Source: Cupriavidus sp. 2SB
GTDB lineage: Bacteria > Pseudomonadota > Gammaproteobacteria > Burkholderiales > Burkholderiaceae
Length of the DNA: 64,000 nt
NCBI RefSeq assembly: GCF_005503625.1
Contig: NZ_SCMX01000025.1
Coordinates: forward strand, 22,804-86,803
Direction: 5' to 3'
The notes under the pieces: generated by a model
Databases searched by the model: none
Seen by the model: only the letters and a program-made list of their open reading frames with translations
Told to the model about the DNA's origin: nothing
Shown here: in pieces, positions 26,099 to 35,352 of the stretch
Layout: each line of letters opens with the position of its first letter
Position numbering within the stretch: the first letter of the stretch is position 1
Program-made: the position numbers and the translations under genes

Positions 26099-27313
26099 CT
26101 ACTCCCCCACCTTCACCAACCCATCCGCCCGGAACATCGCCTTGATCCCCCGCACCGCCTGCCGGATGCGGGATTCGTTTTCGATCAGGGCGAAGCGCAC
26201 GTACTCGTCGCCGAAATCGCCAAACCCGATGCCGGGCGAGACCGACACCTTGGCCTTTGCCAGCAACTGCTTGGCAAACTCCAGCGAACCCAGCGCGCGG
26301 TACGGTTCCGGAATCCGCGCCCAGATGTACATCGACGCCTTCGGGATATCCACCTGCCAGCCCGCCTCGATCAGTCCGCGCGCCAGTACGTCGCGGCGTG
26401 ACTGATATTGCGCGGCGATTTCCGTCACGCAGGTCTGATCGCCTTCGAGCGCGGCGATGGCGGCCACCTGCACCGGCGTGAACGTGCCGTAGTCGTGATA
26501 CGCCTTGATGCGCGTCAGCGCGGCCACCAGGTCGGGGTTGCCCACCATGAAGCCGATGCGCCAGCCCGCCATGTTGTAGCTCTTGGACAGCGTGAAGAAC
26601 TCAACGGCGATGTCCTTGGCGCCGGGCACCTGCATGATCGACGGCGCCTTCCAGCCATCGAACACGATATCGGCATAGGCCAGGTCATGCACGACGAAGA
26701 TGTCGTGCTTGCGCGCCAGCGCGATCACGCGCTCGAAGAAATCCAGTTCCACGCACTGCGCCGTAGGGTTCGACGGAAATCCGAGCACGATCATCTTCGG
26801 CTTCGGATAGCTGCCACGGATGGCGCGCTCCAGTTCCGCAAAGAAGTCGATACCCGGCGCCAGCGGCACCGAACGGATATCGGCACCGGCAATCACGGCG
26901 CCGTAGATATGGATGGGATAGCTCGGGTCCGGCACCAGCACCGTATCGCCGCGATCCAGCGTCGCCAGCATCAGGTGGGCCAGACCTTCCTTCGAACCGA
27001 TGGTGACAATGGCTTCCTTGTCCGGATCGATCTCCACGTCATAGCGCTCTCGATACCAGTGCGAGATGGCGCGACGCAGGCGCGGAATGCCTTTCGATGT
27101 CGAATAGCCGTGCGTATCGGGCCGCTGCGCGGCATCGACGAGCTTGGCGACGATATGCGGTGGCGTGGCCCCATCGGGGTTGCCCATGCTCATGTCGATG
27201 ATGTCCTCGCCACGGCGGCGGGCGGCCATCTTCAACTCGGCGGTGATATTGAAAACGTACGGGGGAAGGCGATCGATGCGCGCAAAGCGGCGCTTGCCGG
27301 AATCGGCAGTCAT
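26099..27313 (-). CDS. alaC: Alanine transaminase AlaC-like class I/II aminotransferase
   Basis: A 404-residue fold-type I aminotransferase closely matching Ala[21 protein letters not shown] at the N terminus, [41 protein letters not shown] and PLP lysine in [15 protein letters not shown] (about Lys244). It interconverts alanine/pyruvate with glutamate/2-oxoglutarate. It is convergent with the dehydratase gene and has no obvious operon partner. Confidence 0.92.
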   Translation of the reverse strand: MTADSGKRRFARIDRLPPYVFNITAELKMAARRRGEDIIDMSMGNPDGATPPHIVAKLVDAAQRPDTHGYSTSKGIPRLRRAISHWYRERYDVEIDPDKEAIVTIGSKEGLAHLMLATLDRGDTVLVPDPSYPIHIYGAVIAGADIRSVPLAPGIDFFAELERAIRGSYPKPKMIVLGFPSNPTAQCVELDFFERVIALARKHDIFVVHDLAYADIVFDGWKAPSIMQVPGAKDIAVEFFTLSKSYNMAGWRIGFMVGNPDLVAALTRIKAYHDYGTFTPVQVAAIAALEGDQTCVTEIAAQYQSRRDVLARGLIEAGWQVDIPKASMYIWARIPEPYRALGSLEFAKQLLAKAKVSVSPGIGFGDFGDEYVRFALIENESRIRQAVRGIKAMFRADGLVKVGE

Positions 27314-27430
27314 GGAGAGATCCTTTACGTAAGCGCCCGGAACCGTCCGAGCGACGTCGTGACCGCTGTCTAGGTCACTGGGGATCGATCATAGCCAGCC
27401 GTGCGCATTTTCACAACTGGCCCGTGACAC

Positions 27431-27817
27431 CTAGATGAGTCCGCCCGGCACGTTGACCGGCCGATCGGGCGGCAGGTTGCGCACGGTGCAGTCCAGCGCG
27501 TCGGCGTTCTCCTTGTTGCCGCCAAAGGTGGCGGCGATGGAGTCGCGATATTGCGGCACAGAGATGCGGTTGTAGTAGAGCCGCGACGTCTGATCCAGCC
27601 AGTAGACGTAGTTGCTGTCGCTGTCATCGGAGCCGCTGCGCAGCCACTCGCCCATGGGCTGGCCGCCCAGCCGCGTGTTGGCGCAGACGTCCTGGATCTT
27701 GTCGAGATACTTGTTGAGACCGTGCGCCTCGTAGTTGCGCACCGAATCCGGTGCGCATGCAGCAAGGGCAAAACAGGGGATGGCGGCGATGAGCGACAAC
27801 CGGCGGAGACTGGGCAT
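27431..27817 (-). CDS. Predicted lipoprotein of unknown function
   Basis: A 128-residue protein with a lipoprotein signal: MPSLRRLSLIAAIPCFALAAC, lipobox LAAC. The mature part is polar (NKYLDKIQDVCANTRLGGQ, SNYVYWLDQTSRLYYNRISV) with two further cysteines. The start at 27817 was chosen because it gives a proper signal peptide; upstream extension adds no such feature. No family is recognised. It is probably anchored in the outer membrane. Confidence 0.7.
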   Translation of the reverse strand: MPSLRRLSLIAAIPCFALAACAPDSVRNYEAHGLNKYLDKIQDVCANTRLGGQPMGEWLRSGSDDSDSNYVYWLDQTSRLYYNRISVPQYRDSIAATFGGNKENADALDCTVRNLPPDRPVNVPGGLI

Positions 27818-27897
27818 GTCAGGGTTCCATGTCGATGGGCATGCCAAACAGTGTAGTCGGGCACGCGCATCCGTGCTTCCGCATCCGCCCGCTTGCT

Positions 27898-28725
27898 TCA
27901 GTCGTCGATCGTTTCATGCACGGCAGCATTGCCATGCTTCCAGTAGGCCGAGGCGCGGATGCGCTTCTTGTCGATGCCACGCTCGCCCACCAGGTACTGC
28001 CGCACGTCGCGCATCGCGGCGGCCTCGCCGGCAGCCCATACGTAGCCCTCGCCTTGCGGCAGGGTCAGTGTGCGCAGCGCGGGTAGCAACTGGCTGCCTT
28101 CCGGCTCGCCCCCGCGATAGACCCAATGAACCTCGACATTGGCGCTTGATGCCAGCGCAATGCGCGCCGACTCGTCACCCACCTCGGCTACCACCACCAC
28201 GCGCGCATCCGGATTCTGCTGCGTGATGTCTTCCACGCGGCGGCCAATGGCAGGCAGCGCGGTGTCATCGCCAATCAGCAGATGCCAATCGAATCCAGTG
28301 GGAATCACGAACGATCCGCGCGGGCCACCCACGCCGAGGTACTGCCCCGGCTGCGCCTGCGCGGCCCAGGTGGATGCGGGGCCATCGCCGTGCAGCACAA
28401 ATTCGATATCGAGTTCCAGCGCAGCGGCATCGTAGCGGCGCGGCGTGTAGTCACGCGCCTGCGGGCGCGGCTGGCCTTCGGGGAACACGATGCCGTCGGG
28501 GCCCACCTGCGGCAGCACGGGCTTTTCATCGCCGGGCGCGGGGAAGAAAACCTTGATGTGGTCATCGAACGATGCGGATACGAACTCGGCCAGATCATTG
28601 CCGCCCAGCGTCACGCGCAGCAGTTGCGGCGACATCTGCTGCGTGCGCAGCACCTTGAGCAGACGCATCTTGAGCGGATGACGCACACGTTGCACGGTCA
28701 GGTCACGGGGTTCAGTCATATTCAA
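27898..28725 (-). CDS. Siderophore-interacting protein, NAD(P)H ferric reductase (YqjH/ViuB-like)
   Basis: A 275-residue protein with an FAD-binding barrel (RDYTPRRYD is the FAD motif) and an NAD(P)-binding SIP domain (HLLIGDDTALPAIGRRV, VWAAGEAAAMRDVRQYLV, ASAYWKHG). It reduces ferric iron released from siderophores in the cytoplasm. Its start overlaps the end of the PadR gene by 4 bp, so the two form an operon. The pairing matches YqjH with its nickel/iron-responsive regulator YqjI in enterobacteria, where the genes are divergent. Confidence 0.9.
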   Translation of the reverse strand: MNMTEPRDLTVQRVRHPLKMRLLKVLRTQQMSPQLLRVTLGGNDLAEFVSASFDDHIKVFFPAPGDEKPVLPQVGPDGIVFPEGQPRPQARDYTPRRYDAAALELDIEFVLHGDGPASTWAAQAQPGQYLGVGGPRGSFVIPTGFDWHLLIGDDTALPAIGRRVEDITQQNPDARVVVVAEVGDESARIALASSANVEVHWVYRGGEPEGSQLLPALRTLTLPQGEGYVWAAGEAAAMRDVRQYLVGERGIDKKRIRASAYWKHGNAAVHETIDD

Positions 28726-29444
28726 GCCTCCGGGTTGGCGTTCGGGTTGGCATTCGATTGAGCGGCTGCGCCTTCGATCTCGTCGGCGGCGCGTTCGAGG
28801 ATGGCGGCGATGCGACGCTGCTCGTCGGCAGTGGCCCCGCTGCGCATCATCATTGCCTGCTTGAGACGGCCACGGGCACGCGTGAGTTCAGGCGCCCAGC
28901 CGCCCTCTTCAGGCTCGCGCTGCGGCTGGCCACTCATGGCGCGGCGCATGAAATCCATCTTGCGCGCCACGTGCTGCAGGCGGGCCACCATTTGCTCCAG
29001 ACGCTCGCGGTTCTGGGCCAGGTATTCGCGGCCGGCATCCGACAGTTGATAGCGCTTCTTGTTGCCCTCGGTATCGACGGTGGCATAGCCCACGTCTTCG
29101 AGGTACGTCAGCGCGGGATACACCACGCCCGGACTCGGCTTGTAGAAGCCACCGGTGCGGGTTTCCAGCGCCTTGATCAGTTCGTAGCCGTGTGACGGCT
29201 TTTCATCGAGCAGGGACAGCAGCAGCAGTTGCAGGTCTTCCGCGCTGAACTTGCGGCCACGGCGCAGATTCTCGCCGTCGAAACCGCTTCCATCGCCCTC
29301 GCCACCGTCGAATCCGCCGCCTTGCGACCAGAACCCGCCGCCGCGCACCATGGCGAAAAGACCGTGCATATGACGATGCAGCTTGCCACCATGGCCATGA
29401 TGATGACCGTGGTGAGCGCCGTGATGTCCAAAGTGATGTCGCAT
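28722..29444 (-). CDS. PadR family regulator with His-rich N terminus (YqjI-like)
   Basis: A 240-residue regulator. The first 30 residues are a His/Gly-rich metal-binding tract (HHFGHHGAHHGHHHGHGGK). The PadR winged helix starts at about residue 68 (LQLLLLSLLDEKPSHGYELI, GVVYPALTYLEDVGYA, KKRYQLSDAGREYL). A coiled helix and an Asn-Pro repeat tail (NANPNANP) follow. YqjI of E. coli has the same His-rich start and represses yqjH in response to nickel. Here the ferric reductase gene is directly downstream, and a perfect palindrome lies upstream. Confidence 0.88.
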   Translation of the reverse strand: MRHHFGHHGAHHGHHHGHGGKLHRHMHGLFAMVRGGGFWSQGGGFDGGEGDGSGFDGENLRRGRKFSAEDLQLLLLSLLDEKPSHGYELIKALETRTGGFYKPSPGVVYPALTYLEDVGYATVDTEGNKKRYQLSDAGREYLAQNRERLEQMVARLQHVARKMDFMRRAMSGQPQREPEEGGWAPELTRARGRLKQAMMMRSGATADEQRRIAAILERAADEIEGAAAQSNANPNANPEA

Positions 29445-29483
29445 GGAATAGCTCCGTTATGTCGTAAGACGTATCGTAAGATA

Positions 29484-29499
29484 TATATCGTACGATATA
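29484..29499. promoter_or_regulatory. Palindromic operator upstream of the PadR gene
   Basis: TATATCGTACGATATA is a perfect 16-bp palindrome, about 40 bp before the PadR start. Related half-sites (TATCGTAAGATA and GTCGTAAGAC) lie beside it at 29461-29483. It is the likely autoregulatory site of the YqjI-like protein. Confidence 0.65.
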
Positions 29500-29576
29500 A
29501 AGTCAAGGGTTGATCTGCATACGCCGCCCGCGATTGACGCTGTCATAATGCAAGTCACTTCGACCGGAGGAGACCC

Positions 29577-30305
29577 ATGCCCGACAAGAAAGCCGTACTC
29601 GTTGTAGGTGCTGGAGATGCGACAGGCGGTGCCATCGCGCGCCGTTTCGCGCGTGAGGGATACATCGCGTGCGTTACGCGCCGCAGCGCCGACAAGCTCG
29701 CGCCCCTCGTCGACCAGATCCGCGCAGAAGGCGGCGAAACCCACGCCTTCGCCTGCGATGCGCGCAAGGAAGAAGACACCGTGGCGCTCATAGCGCGCAT
29801 CGAACGCGAGATCGCACCATTGGAAGTGGCGATCTTCAACATCGGCGCCAACGTCAATTTCCCGATCCTCGACACCACGTCGCGTGTGTATTTCAAGGTC
29901 TGGGAGATGGCCTGCTTCGCCGGCTTCCTGATGGGCCGCGAGGCTGCCCGCGTCATGGTGCCGCGCCAGCGCGGATCGATCTTCTTCACCGGTGCCACGG
30001 CCAGCACGCGAGGCCGCGAAGGCATGTCGGCCTTTGCCGGCGCCAAGCATGCCCTGCGCGCCCTGGCACAAAGCATGGCGCGCGAACTGGGACCGAAGAA
30101 CATCCACGTCGCCCACCTGATCGTCGACGCGGCCATCGACACGGCCTTCATCCGCGACAACTTCCCAGAGCGCTACGCCACGCGCGAGCACGACGGCATC
30201 ATCAACCCGGACCATATTGCGGATACGTACTGGATGCTGCATCAGCAGCCGAGGGATGCGTGGACGCATGAACTGGATGTGCGGCCGTGGGTGGAGCGGT
30301 GGTAG
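29577..30305 (+). CDS. SDR family oxidoreductase lacking the catalytic tyrosine
   Basis: A 242-residue Rossmann protein of the SDR superfamily: VVGAGDATGGAIARRF replaces the classical TGxxxGxG, IFNIGANVNF stands for NNAG, and FFTGATAS carries the usual Ser position. The YxxxK motif reads FAGAK, so the catalytic Tyr is Phe while Lys is kept. The chain LRALAQSMARELGPKNIHVA is strongly family-like. It may be non-classical or have a binding role. An AGGAG site precedes ATG 29577. Confidence 0.82.
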   Translation: MPDKKAVLVVGAGDATGGAIARRFAREGYIACVTRRSADKLAPLVDQIRAEGGETHAFACDARKEEDTVALIARIEREIAPLEVAIFNIGANVNFPILDTTSRVYFKVWEMACFAGFLMGREAARVMVPRQRGSIFFTGATASTRGREGMSAFAGAKHALRALAQSMARELGPKNIHVAHLIVDAAIDTAFIRDNFPERYATREHDGIINPDHIADTYWMLHQQPRDAWTHELDVRPWVERW

Positions 30306-30331
30306 TTGCCAATTTCCTCTCCCGTTTTTAG

Positions 30332-30361
30332 CTCCCCTCTCCCACTTGTGGGAGAGGGGAG
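30332..30361. repeat. Solo hairpin of the paired-hairpin repeat family, copy 3
   Basis: A single CTCCCCTCTCCC / GGGAGAGGGGAG hairpin without the core and second hairpin. Its right flank (AAAACCGAAAGAAA) matches that of copy 2. It lies between the SDR gene and the isomerase gene. Confidence 0.8.
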
Positions 30362-30391
30362 AAAACCGAAAGAAAATTCCTGGAGACCCCC

Positions 30392-30988
30392 ATGCCCCAC
30401 CAAGTCCACTTCTACTTCGACTTCGGCAGTCCCTATTCCTACCTCGCCTATCGCGAACTGCCGCGCATTGCGGCGCGCACGGGTTCGACCATCGTCTGGA
30501 AGCCGATGCTGCTGGGTGGTGTGTTCAAGGCCACGGGCAACCATAGTCCGATGGAGATCCCGGCCAAGAGCGACTGGTCGAAGCTCGATCTTCGCTGCTG
30601 GGCCGAGCGCTACCACGCGCCTTTCCAGCACAACCCGCATTTTCCGATCAACACGCTGGCACTGATGCGCGGCGCGATCGGTTATCAGCGCAAGGGCGAA
30701 GCCGAATTCCTCCGCTATGTGGAAGCGATCTTTGCTGCGATGTGGGAGAACGGCAGGAACCTGAACGATCCGAACGAGATCGGCAAGGTGCTGGTGGCGG
30801 CGGGATTCGATCCGCGCGAGGCGCTGGCGATGCTGGACGATCCCGAGGTCAAGGCCGGGCTCAAGCAGGCCACCGAGGAAGCCGTGGCGCGCGGTATCTT
30901 CGGCGCGCCGAGCTTCGTGGTCGATGAAGAACTGTACTGGGGCAATGACCGGCTGCTGTTCGTCGAGGAACGGCTGGCCGGTCGATAA
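30392..30988 (+). CDS. 2-hydroxychromene-2-carboxylate isomerase family (DsbA-fold)
   Basis: A 198-residue thioredoxin-fold protein of the kappa-GST/HCCA isomerase family: FYFDFGSPYSYLAYRELPRI with the catalytic Ser in SPYSY, KPMLLGGVFKATGN, LALMRGAIG and the cis-Pro motif GIFGAPSFVVDEELYWGNDRL near the end. The family isomerises a naphthalene-degradation intermediate, but many members act on other glutathione-linked substrates. No aromatic pathway genes adjoin it. Confidence 0.88.
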   Translation: MPHQVHFYFDFGSPYSYLAYRELPRIAARTGSTIVWKPMLLGGVFKATGNHSPMEIPAKSDWSKLDLRCWAERYHAPFQHNPHFPINTLALMRGAIGYQRKGEAEFLRYVEAIFAAMWENGRNLNDPNEIGKVLVAAGFDPREALAMLDDPEVKAGLKQATEEAVARGIFGAPSFVVDEELYWGNDRLLFVEERLAGR

Positions 30989-30994
30989 CTCACG

Positions 30995-32539
30995 TCAGGC
31001 CAGACGGAACGTGCCCACGGCGGCGGCCAACTGGTTCGCTTGAGATTCGAGCGAATCTGCTGCAGCCGCAGCCTGCTCTACCAGCGCGGCATTCTGCTGG
31101 TTGACCTGCTCCATTTGCGACACGGCCTCGCTGACCTGCGTGATGCCGCTGGACTGCTCCAGCGACGCCGCCGAGATCTCGCTGACCGTACTCGCCAGCC
31201 GCTGCACAGCGGATACGATTTCCTCGATCGTGCTGCCGGCCTGCTCCACCTGGGCGCTGCCCGCATCCACCTTGTTCACCGAGGAATCGATCAGCGTCTT
31301 GATTTCCTTTGCGGCGTTGGCGCTGCGCTGGGCCAGGCTGCGCACCTCGCCCGCCACCACGGCAAACCCCCTGCCCTGCTCGCCCGCGCGCGCGGCTTCC
31401 ACTGCCGCATTCAGCGCGAGGATGTTGGTCTGGAATGCAATGCCGTCGATCACGCCGATGATGTCGACGATCTTCTGCGAGCTCGAGTTAATCTCGCTCA
31501 TCGTATGGACCACGCCACGCACCACCTCGCCACCGCGCGAGGCCAGGTCGGCCGCGTTGCTCGCCAGTTCGGCGGCGTGCGCCGCGCTCTGCGCGTTGTT
31601 GCCCACGGTCGAAGTCAGTTGCTCCATGCTGGCCGCCGTCTGTTCGAGCGCCGACGATTGCTCCTCGGTACGCGACGACAGATCCGTATTGCCGGCTGCG
31701 ATCTCGCGCGCGCCGATCGTCACGGCATCCGAACCCGTGCGCACCTTGTTCACGGTCTGCGTCAGGCCCGCCTGCATGCGGGACAGCGCGTCGAGCAACT
31801 GGCCGATTTCGTTGCGACCCGCCTTCGGCACGTTGATGGTCAGATCGCCATCGGCCACGCGCATGATCAGGTCACGCGCCTGCATCAACGGCGCCACCAC
31901 CAAACGGCGCAGTGCTACGTGGACCATGACGATCAGCGCCACGGACATGACCAGTCCCACGCAAACCAGCACGATCACACGGCGCAGGCGCGACGCATCT
32001 TCTTCCATCGCCGCATCGTTCAGCTTCGTTGCGTACTGCTGAAACCGCTCCACGCCGGCCGAATACCTGGCGCCGGATGCCGTGATGTCGCGGTCGTTGA
32101 TAGCCGCGTAGCCATCTGGATCGCCGTTGCGCAGCGCTTCCAGCCCGCGCTGCACCACTTCCATATGCGAACGGCCCGCGCTGACGATTTCCTCGCGCGT
32201 GGAAGCATCCTGCTGCGGCAAGGCTGCGGCCTTCTCGAATTCGTCGAGTTCGGTCTTCGATTTGCCGAGCGATTTCTCCGCGCTGGCAATCGCTTCGGCA
32301 TTGACTTGGCCGCTGGCCTTGGCCGAGCTGTACGCACGCGTCAGCGCGGAGCGCACGCGGGTCATGTTCTTGTAGGCATCGTTAATCAGCAACGCCCGCG
32401 TGGAGACCGCATGCACGCTGCCGGCAGCCTGGCTGGCCGCACTCAACTGGCTGACGCCGAGCACGGCGCCAAAAACAATCATCAAACCAAAAATCACAAG
32501 CGTCGCCAGCAAGCCGTGGCGAATACTGAGGTTGTTCAT
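30995..32539 (-). CDS. Methyl-accepting chemotaxis protein with periplasmic four-helix domain
   Basis: A 514-residue chemoreceptor. TM1 is at about 10-32, a helical periplasmic ligand domain at about 33-190, TM2 at about 190-212, then HAMP (LMQARDLIMRVADGDL) and the signalling domain with the hairpin tip [20 protein letters not shown] and [19 protein letters not shown]. The periplasmic part looks like a 4HB_MCP domain. The chain ends TFRLA, with no NWETF-type methyltransferase tether. The ligand is unknown. Confidence 0.92.
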   Translation of the reverse strand: MNNLSIRHGLLATLVIFGLMIVFGAVLGVSQLSAASQAAGSVHAVSTRALLINDAYKNMTRVRSALTRAYSSAKASGQVNAEAIASAEKSLGKSKTELDEFEKAAALPQQDASTREEIVSAGRSHMEVVQRGLEALRNGDPDGYAAINDRDITASGARYSAGVERFQQYATKLNDAAMEEDASRLRRVIVLVCVGLVMSVALIVMVHVALRRLVVAPLMQARDLIMRVADGDLTINVPKAGRNEIGQLLDALSRMQAGLTQTVNKVRTGSDAVTIGAREIAAGNTDLSSRTEEQSSALEQTAASMEQLTSTVGNNAQSAAHAAELASNAADLASRGGEVVRGVVHTMSEINSSSQKIVDIIGVIDGIAFQTNILALNAAVEAARAGEQGRGFAVVAGEVRSLAQRSANAAKEIKTLIDSSVNKVDAGSAQVEQAGSTIEEIVSAVQRLASTVSEISAASLEQSSGITQVSEAVSQMEQVNQQNAALVEQAAAAADSLESQANQLAAAVGTFRLA

Positions 32540-32684
32540 CAGGGGGCTCTACTCGTAAGGGGTCCGACCTGCCTTAACGTCGCCCACCTTTAATTCTTGA
32601 GCGTCTACTCTCACACGTTTGAGTTACATCAATTTCAGCACTTGAAAGCGCCGATTGATGCACCCGAATTTGCCTGGAAAACGC

Positions 32685-33179
32685 CTACACATAGGCGATG
32701 AGACGCCCTGCGCAGATGACCAGGAACCACGTCAGGATCGACAGTCCGGCGCACGCGCGAGCCATCGGCGGCGGCGCACGTTGCGTTTCCCACGCGCCGT
32801 TGCCGTGCAGCCGGCGATACGGGCCAAGATGAAACCATGCGGCATTGAGCAGCCCGAGCAAAATCAGCACGAGCTTGATCAGGAAGGCGCGATTGGTGAT
32901 CAGCTCATCGGCATGCGCGATGAACAGCAAGGCGCCGCTGACCACGATGCAGGCAAATCCCACCATCGACGCTGGCAATGCGTGCCGCAACAGCGTGGTC
33001 ACAGGCAACTGACGCCCCAGTCCTGCCAGCCGCAGATCCACCACGACGATGGCCCCGAACAGCAGCGCCATACCGCTCAGGTGCAGGATTTCCGCAGCAG
33101 GATAGGCCCAGGGCGATGCGCGCAACCAGACCGCCAGCGGCGACTCGGCAAGCGCAGCCGCCCAAGTCGTCAGGTTCAA
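32685..33179 (-). CDS. Small integral membrane protein, DUF6644-like
   Basis: A 164-residue protein with about four to five membrane helices (AAEILHLSGMALLFGAIVVVD, ASMVGFACIVVSGALLFIAHA, IKLVLILLGLLNAAWFH, GLSILTWFLVICAGRLIAYV). The best start is TTG at 33179, whose last bases overlap the stop of the upstream gene (TTGA); no in-frame ATG fits. His residues in the first helices could bind a metal or haem. It is coupled to a DUF6152-like exported protein, a pair often seen together in Burkholderiales; the function is not known. Confidence 0.7.
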   Translation of the reverse strand: MNLTTWAAALAESPLAVWLRASPWAYPAAEILHLSGMALLFGAIVVVDLRLAGLGRQLPVTTLLRHALPASMVGFACIVVSGALLFIAHADELITNRAFLIKLVLILLGLLNAAWFHLGPYRRLHGNGAWETQRAPPPMARACAGLSILTWFLVICAGRLIAYV

Positions 33180-33547
33180 CGCAATTCCACGGTCTGGCCA
33201 CCGTCGAAGGTGATACGTTCCACGCGCATTTCGTCGCCCTTCTCCTTGCTGGCATAGCCCACCAGCGTCACCTGCTTGCCCACGGCAACTTTCTCTGCCG
33301 ATGCGCCGCGCGATTCCATGCGCGAGATGGGCGCGAGGATTGCCAGCCAACGTTTGCCCTGCACGTCGATGCGGATGCTGGCGTGGGGATTCTCGTAATG
33401 GGTTTCGACGATCTTGCCGGTCACGGTCAGCGGCTTGGTCTGGTCATAGGTGGACCAGCCGTGATGTGCGAGAGCGGGAACTGCGGCCATCGACATGGCA
33501 GTGACGGCGGCGATGCGAAGAACGGAACGGCGCGACATGGCGGACAT
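33176..33547 (-). CDS. Exported DUF6152-like protein
   Basis: A 123-residue protein with a signal peptide (MSRRSVLRIAAVTAMSMAAVPALA) and a mature part starting HHGWSTYDQTKPLTVTGKI, then THYENPHASIRIDV, which is the DUF6152 pattern of an OB-like small domain. Two adjacent His and Trp follow the cleavage site. The start at 33547 has a GGAG site seven bases upstream. It is translationally coupled to the membrane protein gene downstream. Periplasmic metal or cofactor binding is speculative. Confidence 0.75.
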   Translation of the reverse strand: MSAMSRRSVLRIAAVTAMSMAAVPALAHHGWSTYDQTKPLTVTGKIVETHYENPHASIRIDVQGKRWLAILAPISRMESRGASAEKVAVGKQVTLVGYASKEKGDEMRVERITFDGGQTVELR

Positions 33548-33701
33548 GAGCGAACTCCGGTTGGCAAACACGCTGAAGGCGGCGCCTGAAGGCGGGGGCA
33601 CTCCCCTATCGTAGAGGACATGCCATGGGGCGCCAAGGCGAAGTATGCCGCACGCCGTGTTACGCTGCACTCCGCCCCAACCCTCTGTGCCCCTCCTCGC
33701 C

Positions 33702-34850
33702 ATGTCCTTCGCCTTCGATCTGCCTCCCGCCGCGCGTATCGGCCAACCTGCCGAATCCATCGACACTCCCTCCCTCGTACTCGACCTCGCTGTCTTCGAG
33801 CGCAATGTCGAGCGCATGCAGGCGGCGGCCGACAAAGCCGGCGTGAAGTTGCGCCCGCATGCCAAGGCCCACAAGACGCCCGATATCGCGCTGGCGCAGA
33901 TTGCACGCGGCGCCGTGGGCATCTGCTGCCAGAAGGTCAGCGAGGCGATACCGTTTGTCCGTGCCGGCGTGCGCGACATCCATATCAGCAACGAAGTGGC
34001 TGGCCCGGCCAAGGCCGCGCTGCTGGCCGAACTGGCCCGCCATGCGCACCTGAGCGTCTGCGTGGACGATCTCCGCCAGATCGACGCGCTCGCCGCCGCC
34101 ACGCAGGCTGCCGGCAGCCAGCTCGATATCTTCGTGGAAGTCGATGTCGGCCAGGGCCGCTGCGGCGTGGCCGATGGCGATGCGGCATTGCCGCTGGTCG
34201 AACGCATCGCCGCACATTCGCAGTTGACGCTGCGCGGCCTGCAGGCGTACCACGGCGGCATCCAGCATCTGCGTGGCTGGGATGAGCGGCGCGAAGCCGC
34301 CGCACGCGCCGCGGACCGCACCGGCAACGCCGTCGCGCGGCTGGCTGCGGCGGGTGTGCGCTGCGACGTGGTCACTGGCGGCGGCAGCGGCAGCGTGGAA
34401 TTCGACCTGTCCAGCGGCGTCTATACCGAGATCCAGCCCGGTTCGTACGTGTTCATGGATGCCGACTACGGCAGCAACGCCTACACCGGCACGATGCGCT
34501 TCGAGCACGGCCTGTTCATCGCCACGGCCGTGATGAGCGTGGCAGCAGGAGATCGCGTCGTCGTGGATGCCGGCCTGAAATCGATGGCTGTCGATTCGGG
34601 CCTGCCGTGGATCTGGGAGAAGTATGCACCGTCAAAGTCGTTCGACTACGTGGCGGCCAACGACGAGCATGGCATCGTCAGGCCGAAGCAGGAAGGTGCT
34701 GTGGACGCGCTGCCGCCGCTGGGCAGCCGCATGATGCTGGTGCCGGGCCATTGCGACCCGACGCTGAATCTCTATGACGAACTCGTGGGAGTGCGGGGTG
34801 GTGTCGTGGCGTGCATCTGGCCGATTTCGGCGCGCGGACTGAGCCGCTGA
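33702..34850 (+). CDS. D-threonine aldolase / D-serine dehydratase family PLP enzyme
   Basis: A 382-residue fold-type III PLP enzyme of the alanine racemase N-terminal class. The PLP lysine lies in RPHAKAHKTP (51-60). Other family motifs are GICCQKVSEA, VEVDVGQGRCGV, GLQAYHGGIQH, VTGGGSGS and the metal site PGHCDPTLNLYDE near the end. It cleaves D-3-hydroxy amino acids to glycine and an aldehyde, or deaminates D-serine. It stands alone, divergent from the DUF6152 gene. Confidence 0.9.
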   Translation: MSFAFDLPPAARIGQPAESIDTPSLVLDLAVFERNVERMQAAADKAGVKLRPHAKAHKTPDIALAQIARGAVGICCQKVSEAIPFVRAGVRDIHISNEVAGPAKAALLAELARHAHLSVCVDDLRQIDALAAATQAAGSQLDIFVEVDVGQGRCGVADGDAALPLVERIAAHSQLTLRGLQAYHGGIQHLRGWDERREAAARAADRTGNAVARLAAAGVRCDVVTGGGSGSVEFDLSSGVYTEIQPGSYVFMDADYGSNAYTGTMRFEHGLFIATAVMSVAAGDRVVVDAGLKSMAVDSGLPWIWEKYAPSKSFDYVAANDEHGIVRPKQEGAVDALPPLGSRMMLVPGHCDPTLNLYDELVGVRGGVVACIWPISARGLSR

Positions 34851-34866
34851 ATGTCGCGTTAGATCA

Positions 34867-35352
34867 CTAAGCCAGTTGAGCGGCCAGTTCGTCGAGGTTC
34901 GCCGGTGTCCACGCGGCGCCGGTCCATCTTTCGAAGCGCAGATCCTCGACCGGGATCGAGGTCAGCGTACCGAGCCAGTCGGTCGGGGCGGCACCGCAGC
35001 GCAGCCCGCTGGCTACCATCGTCATGGCCTCGGGCACATCGATGTCCGCCACGCGGGTCACCGTCGGCCAGGGCAGCAGGCGCATGTCCTGGGCCGGCAG
35101 GCCGAACCGGTACAGCCCGAACCGCGCGTGCAGCGCCGCGCGCGACATCGTGTGCCGCGCGCGGTCCAGCGCGTCATCCTTGGTGGCCGATGGGTCCCAT
35201 TGCTGGTTGCGCGAAAACCACAGGATCTCCTGCTCGCCCAGGCGCGGAACCTCCGCGCGGGCCGCGGCCGGAATCAATTGCCCCGAACGCGCGATGGCCG
35301 CCAGCGGCGTGCCGACCGTGTAGTGCCAGACGTAACCAGTTTCGTTGTTCAT
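34867..35352 (-). CDS. Hypothetical protein with ADP-ribosyltransferase-like N terminus
   Basis: A 161-residue protein, probably cytoplasmic. The start (GYVWHYTVGTPLAAIARSGQ) followed by LIPA and LWFSRNQQWD recalls the H-Y-T and short hydrophobic strand order of small ADP-ribosyltransferase-like folds, but the similarity is weak and judged by eye. The middle has an ATKDDALDRARHTMSRAALHARFG helix pair. No partner gene is adjacent. The function is unknown. Confidence 0.6.
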   Translation of the reverse strand: MNNETGYVWHYTVGTPLAAIARSGQLIPAAARAEVPRLGEQEILWFSRNQQWDPSATKDDALDRARHTMSRAALHARFGLYRFGLPAQDMRLLPWPTVTRVADIDVPEAMTMVASGLRCGAAPTDWLGTLTSIPVEDLRFERWTGAAWTPANLDELAAQLA

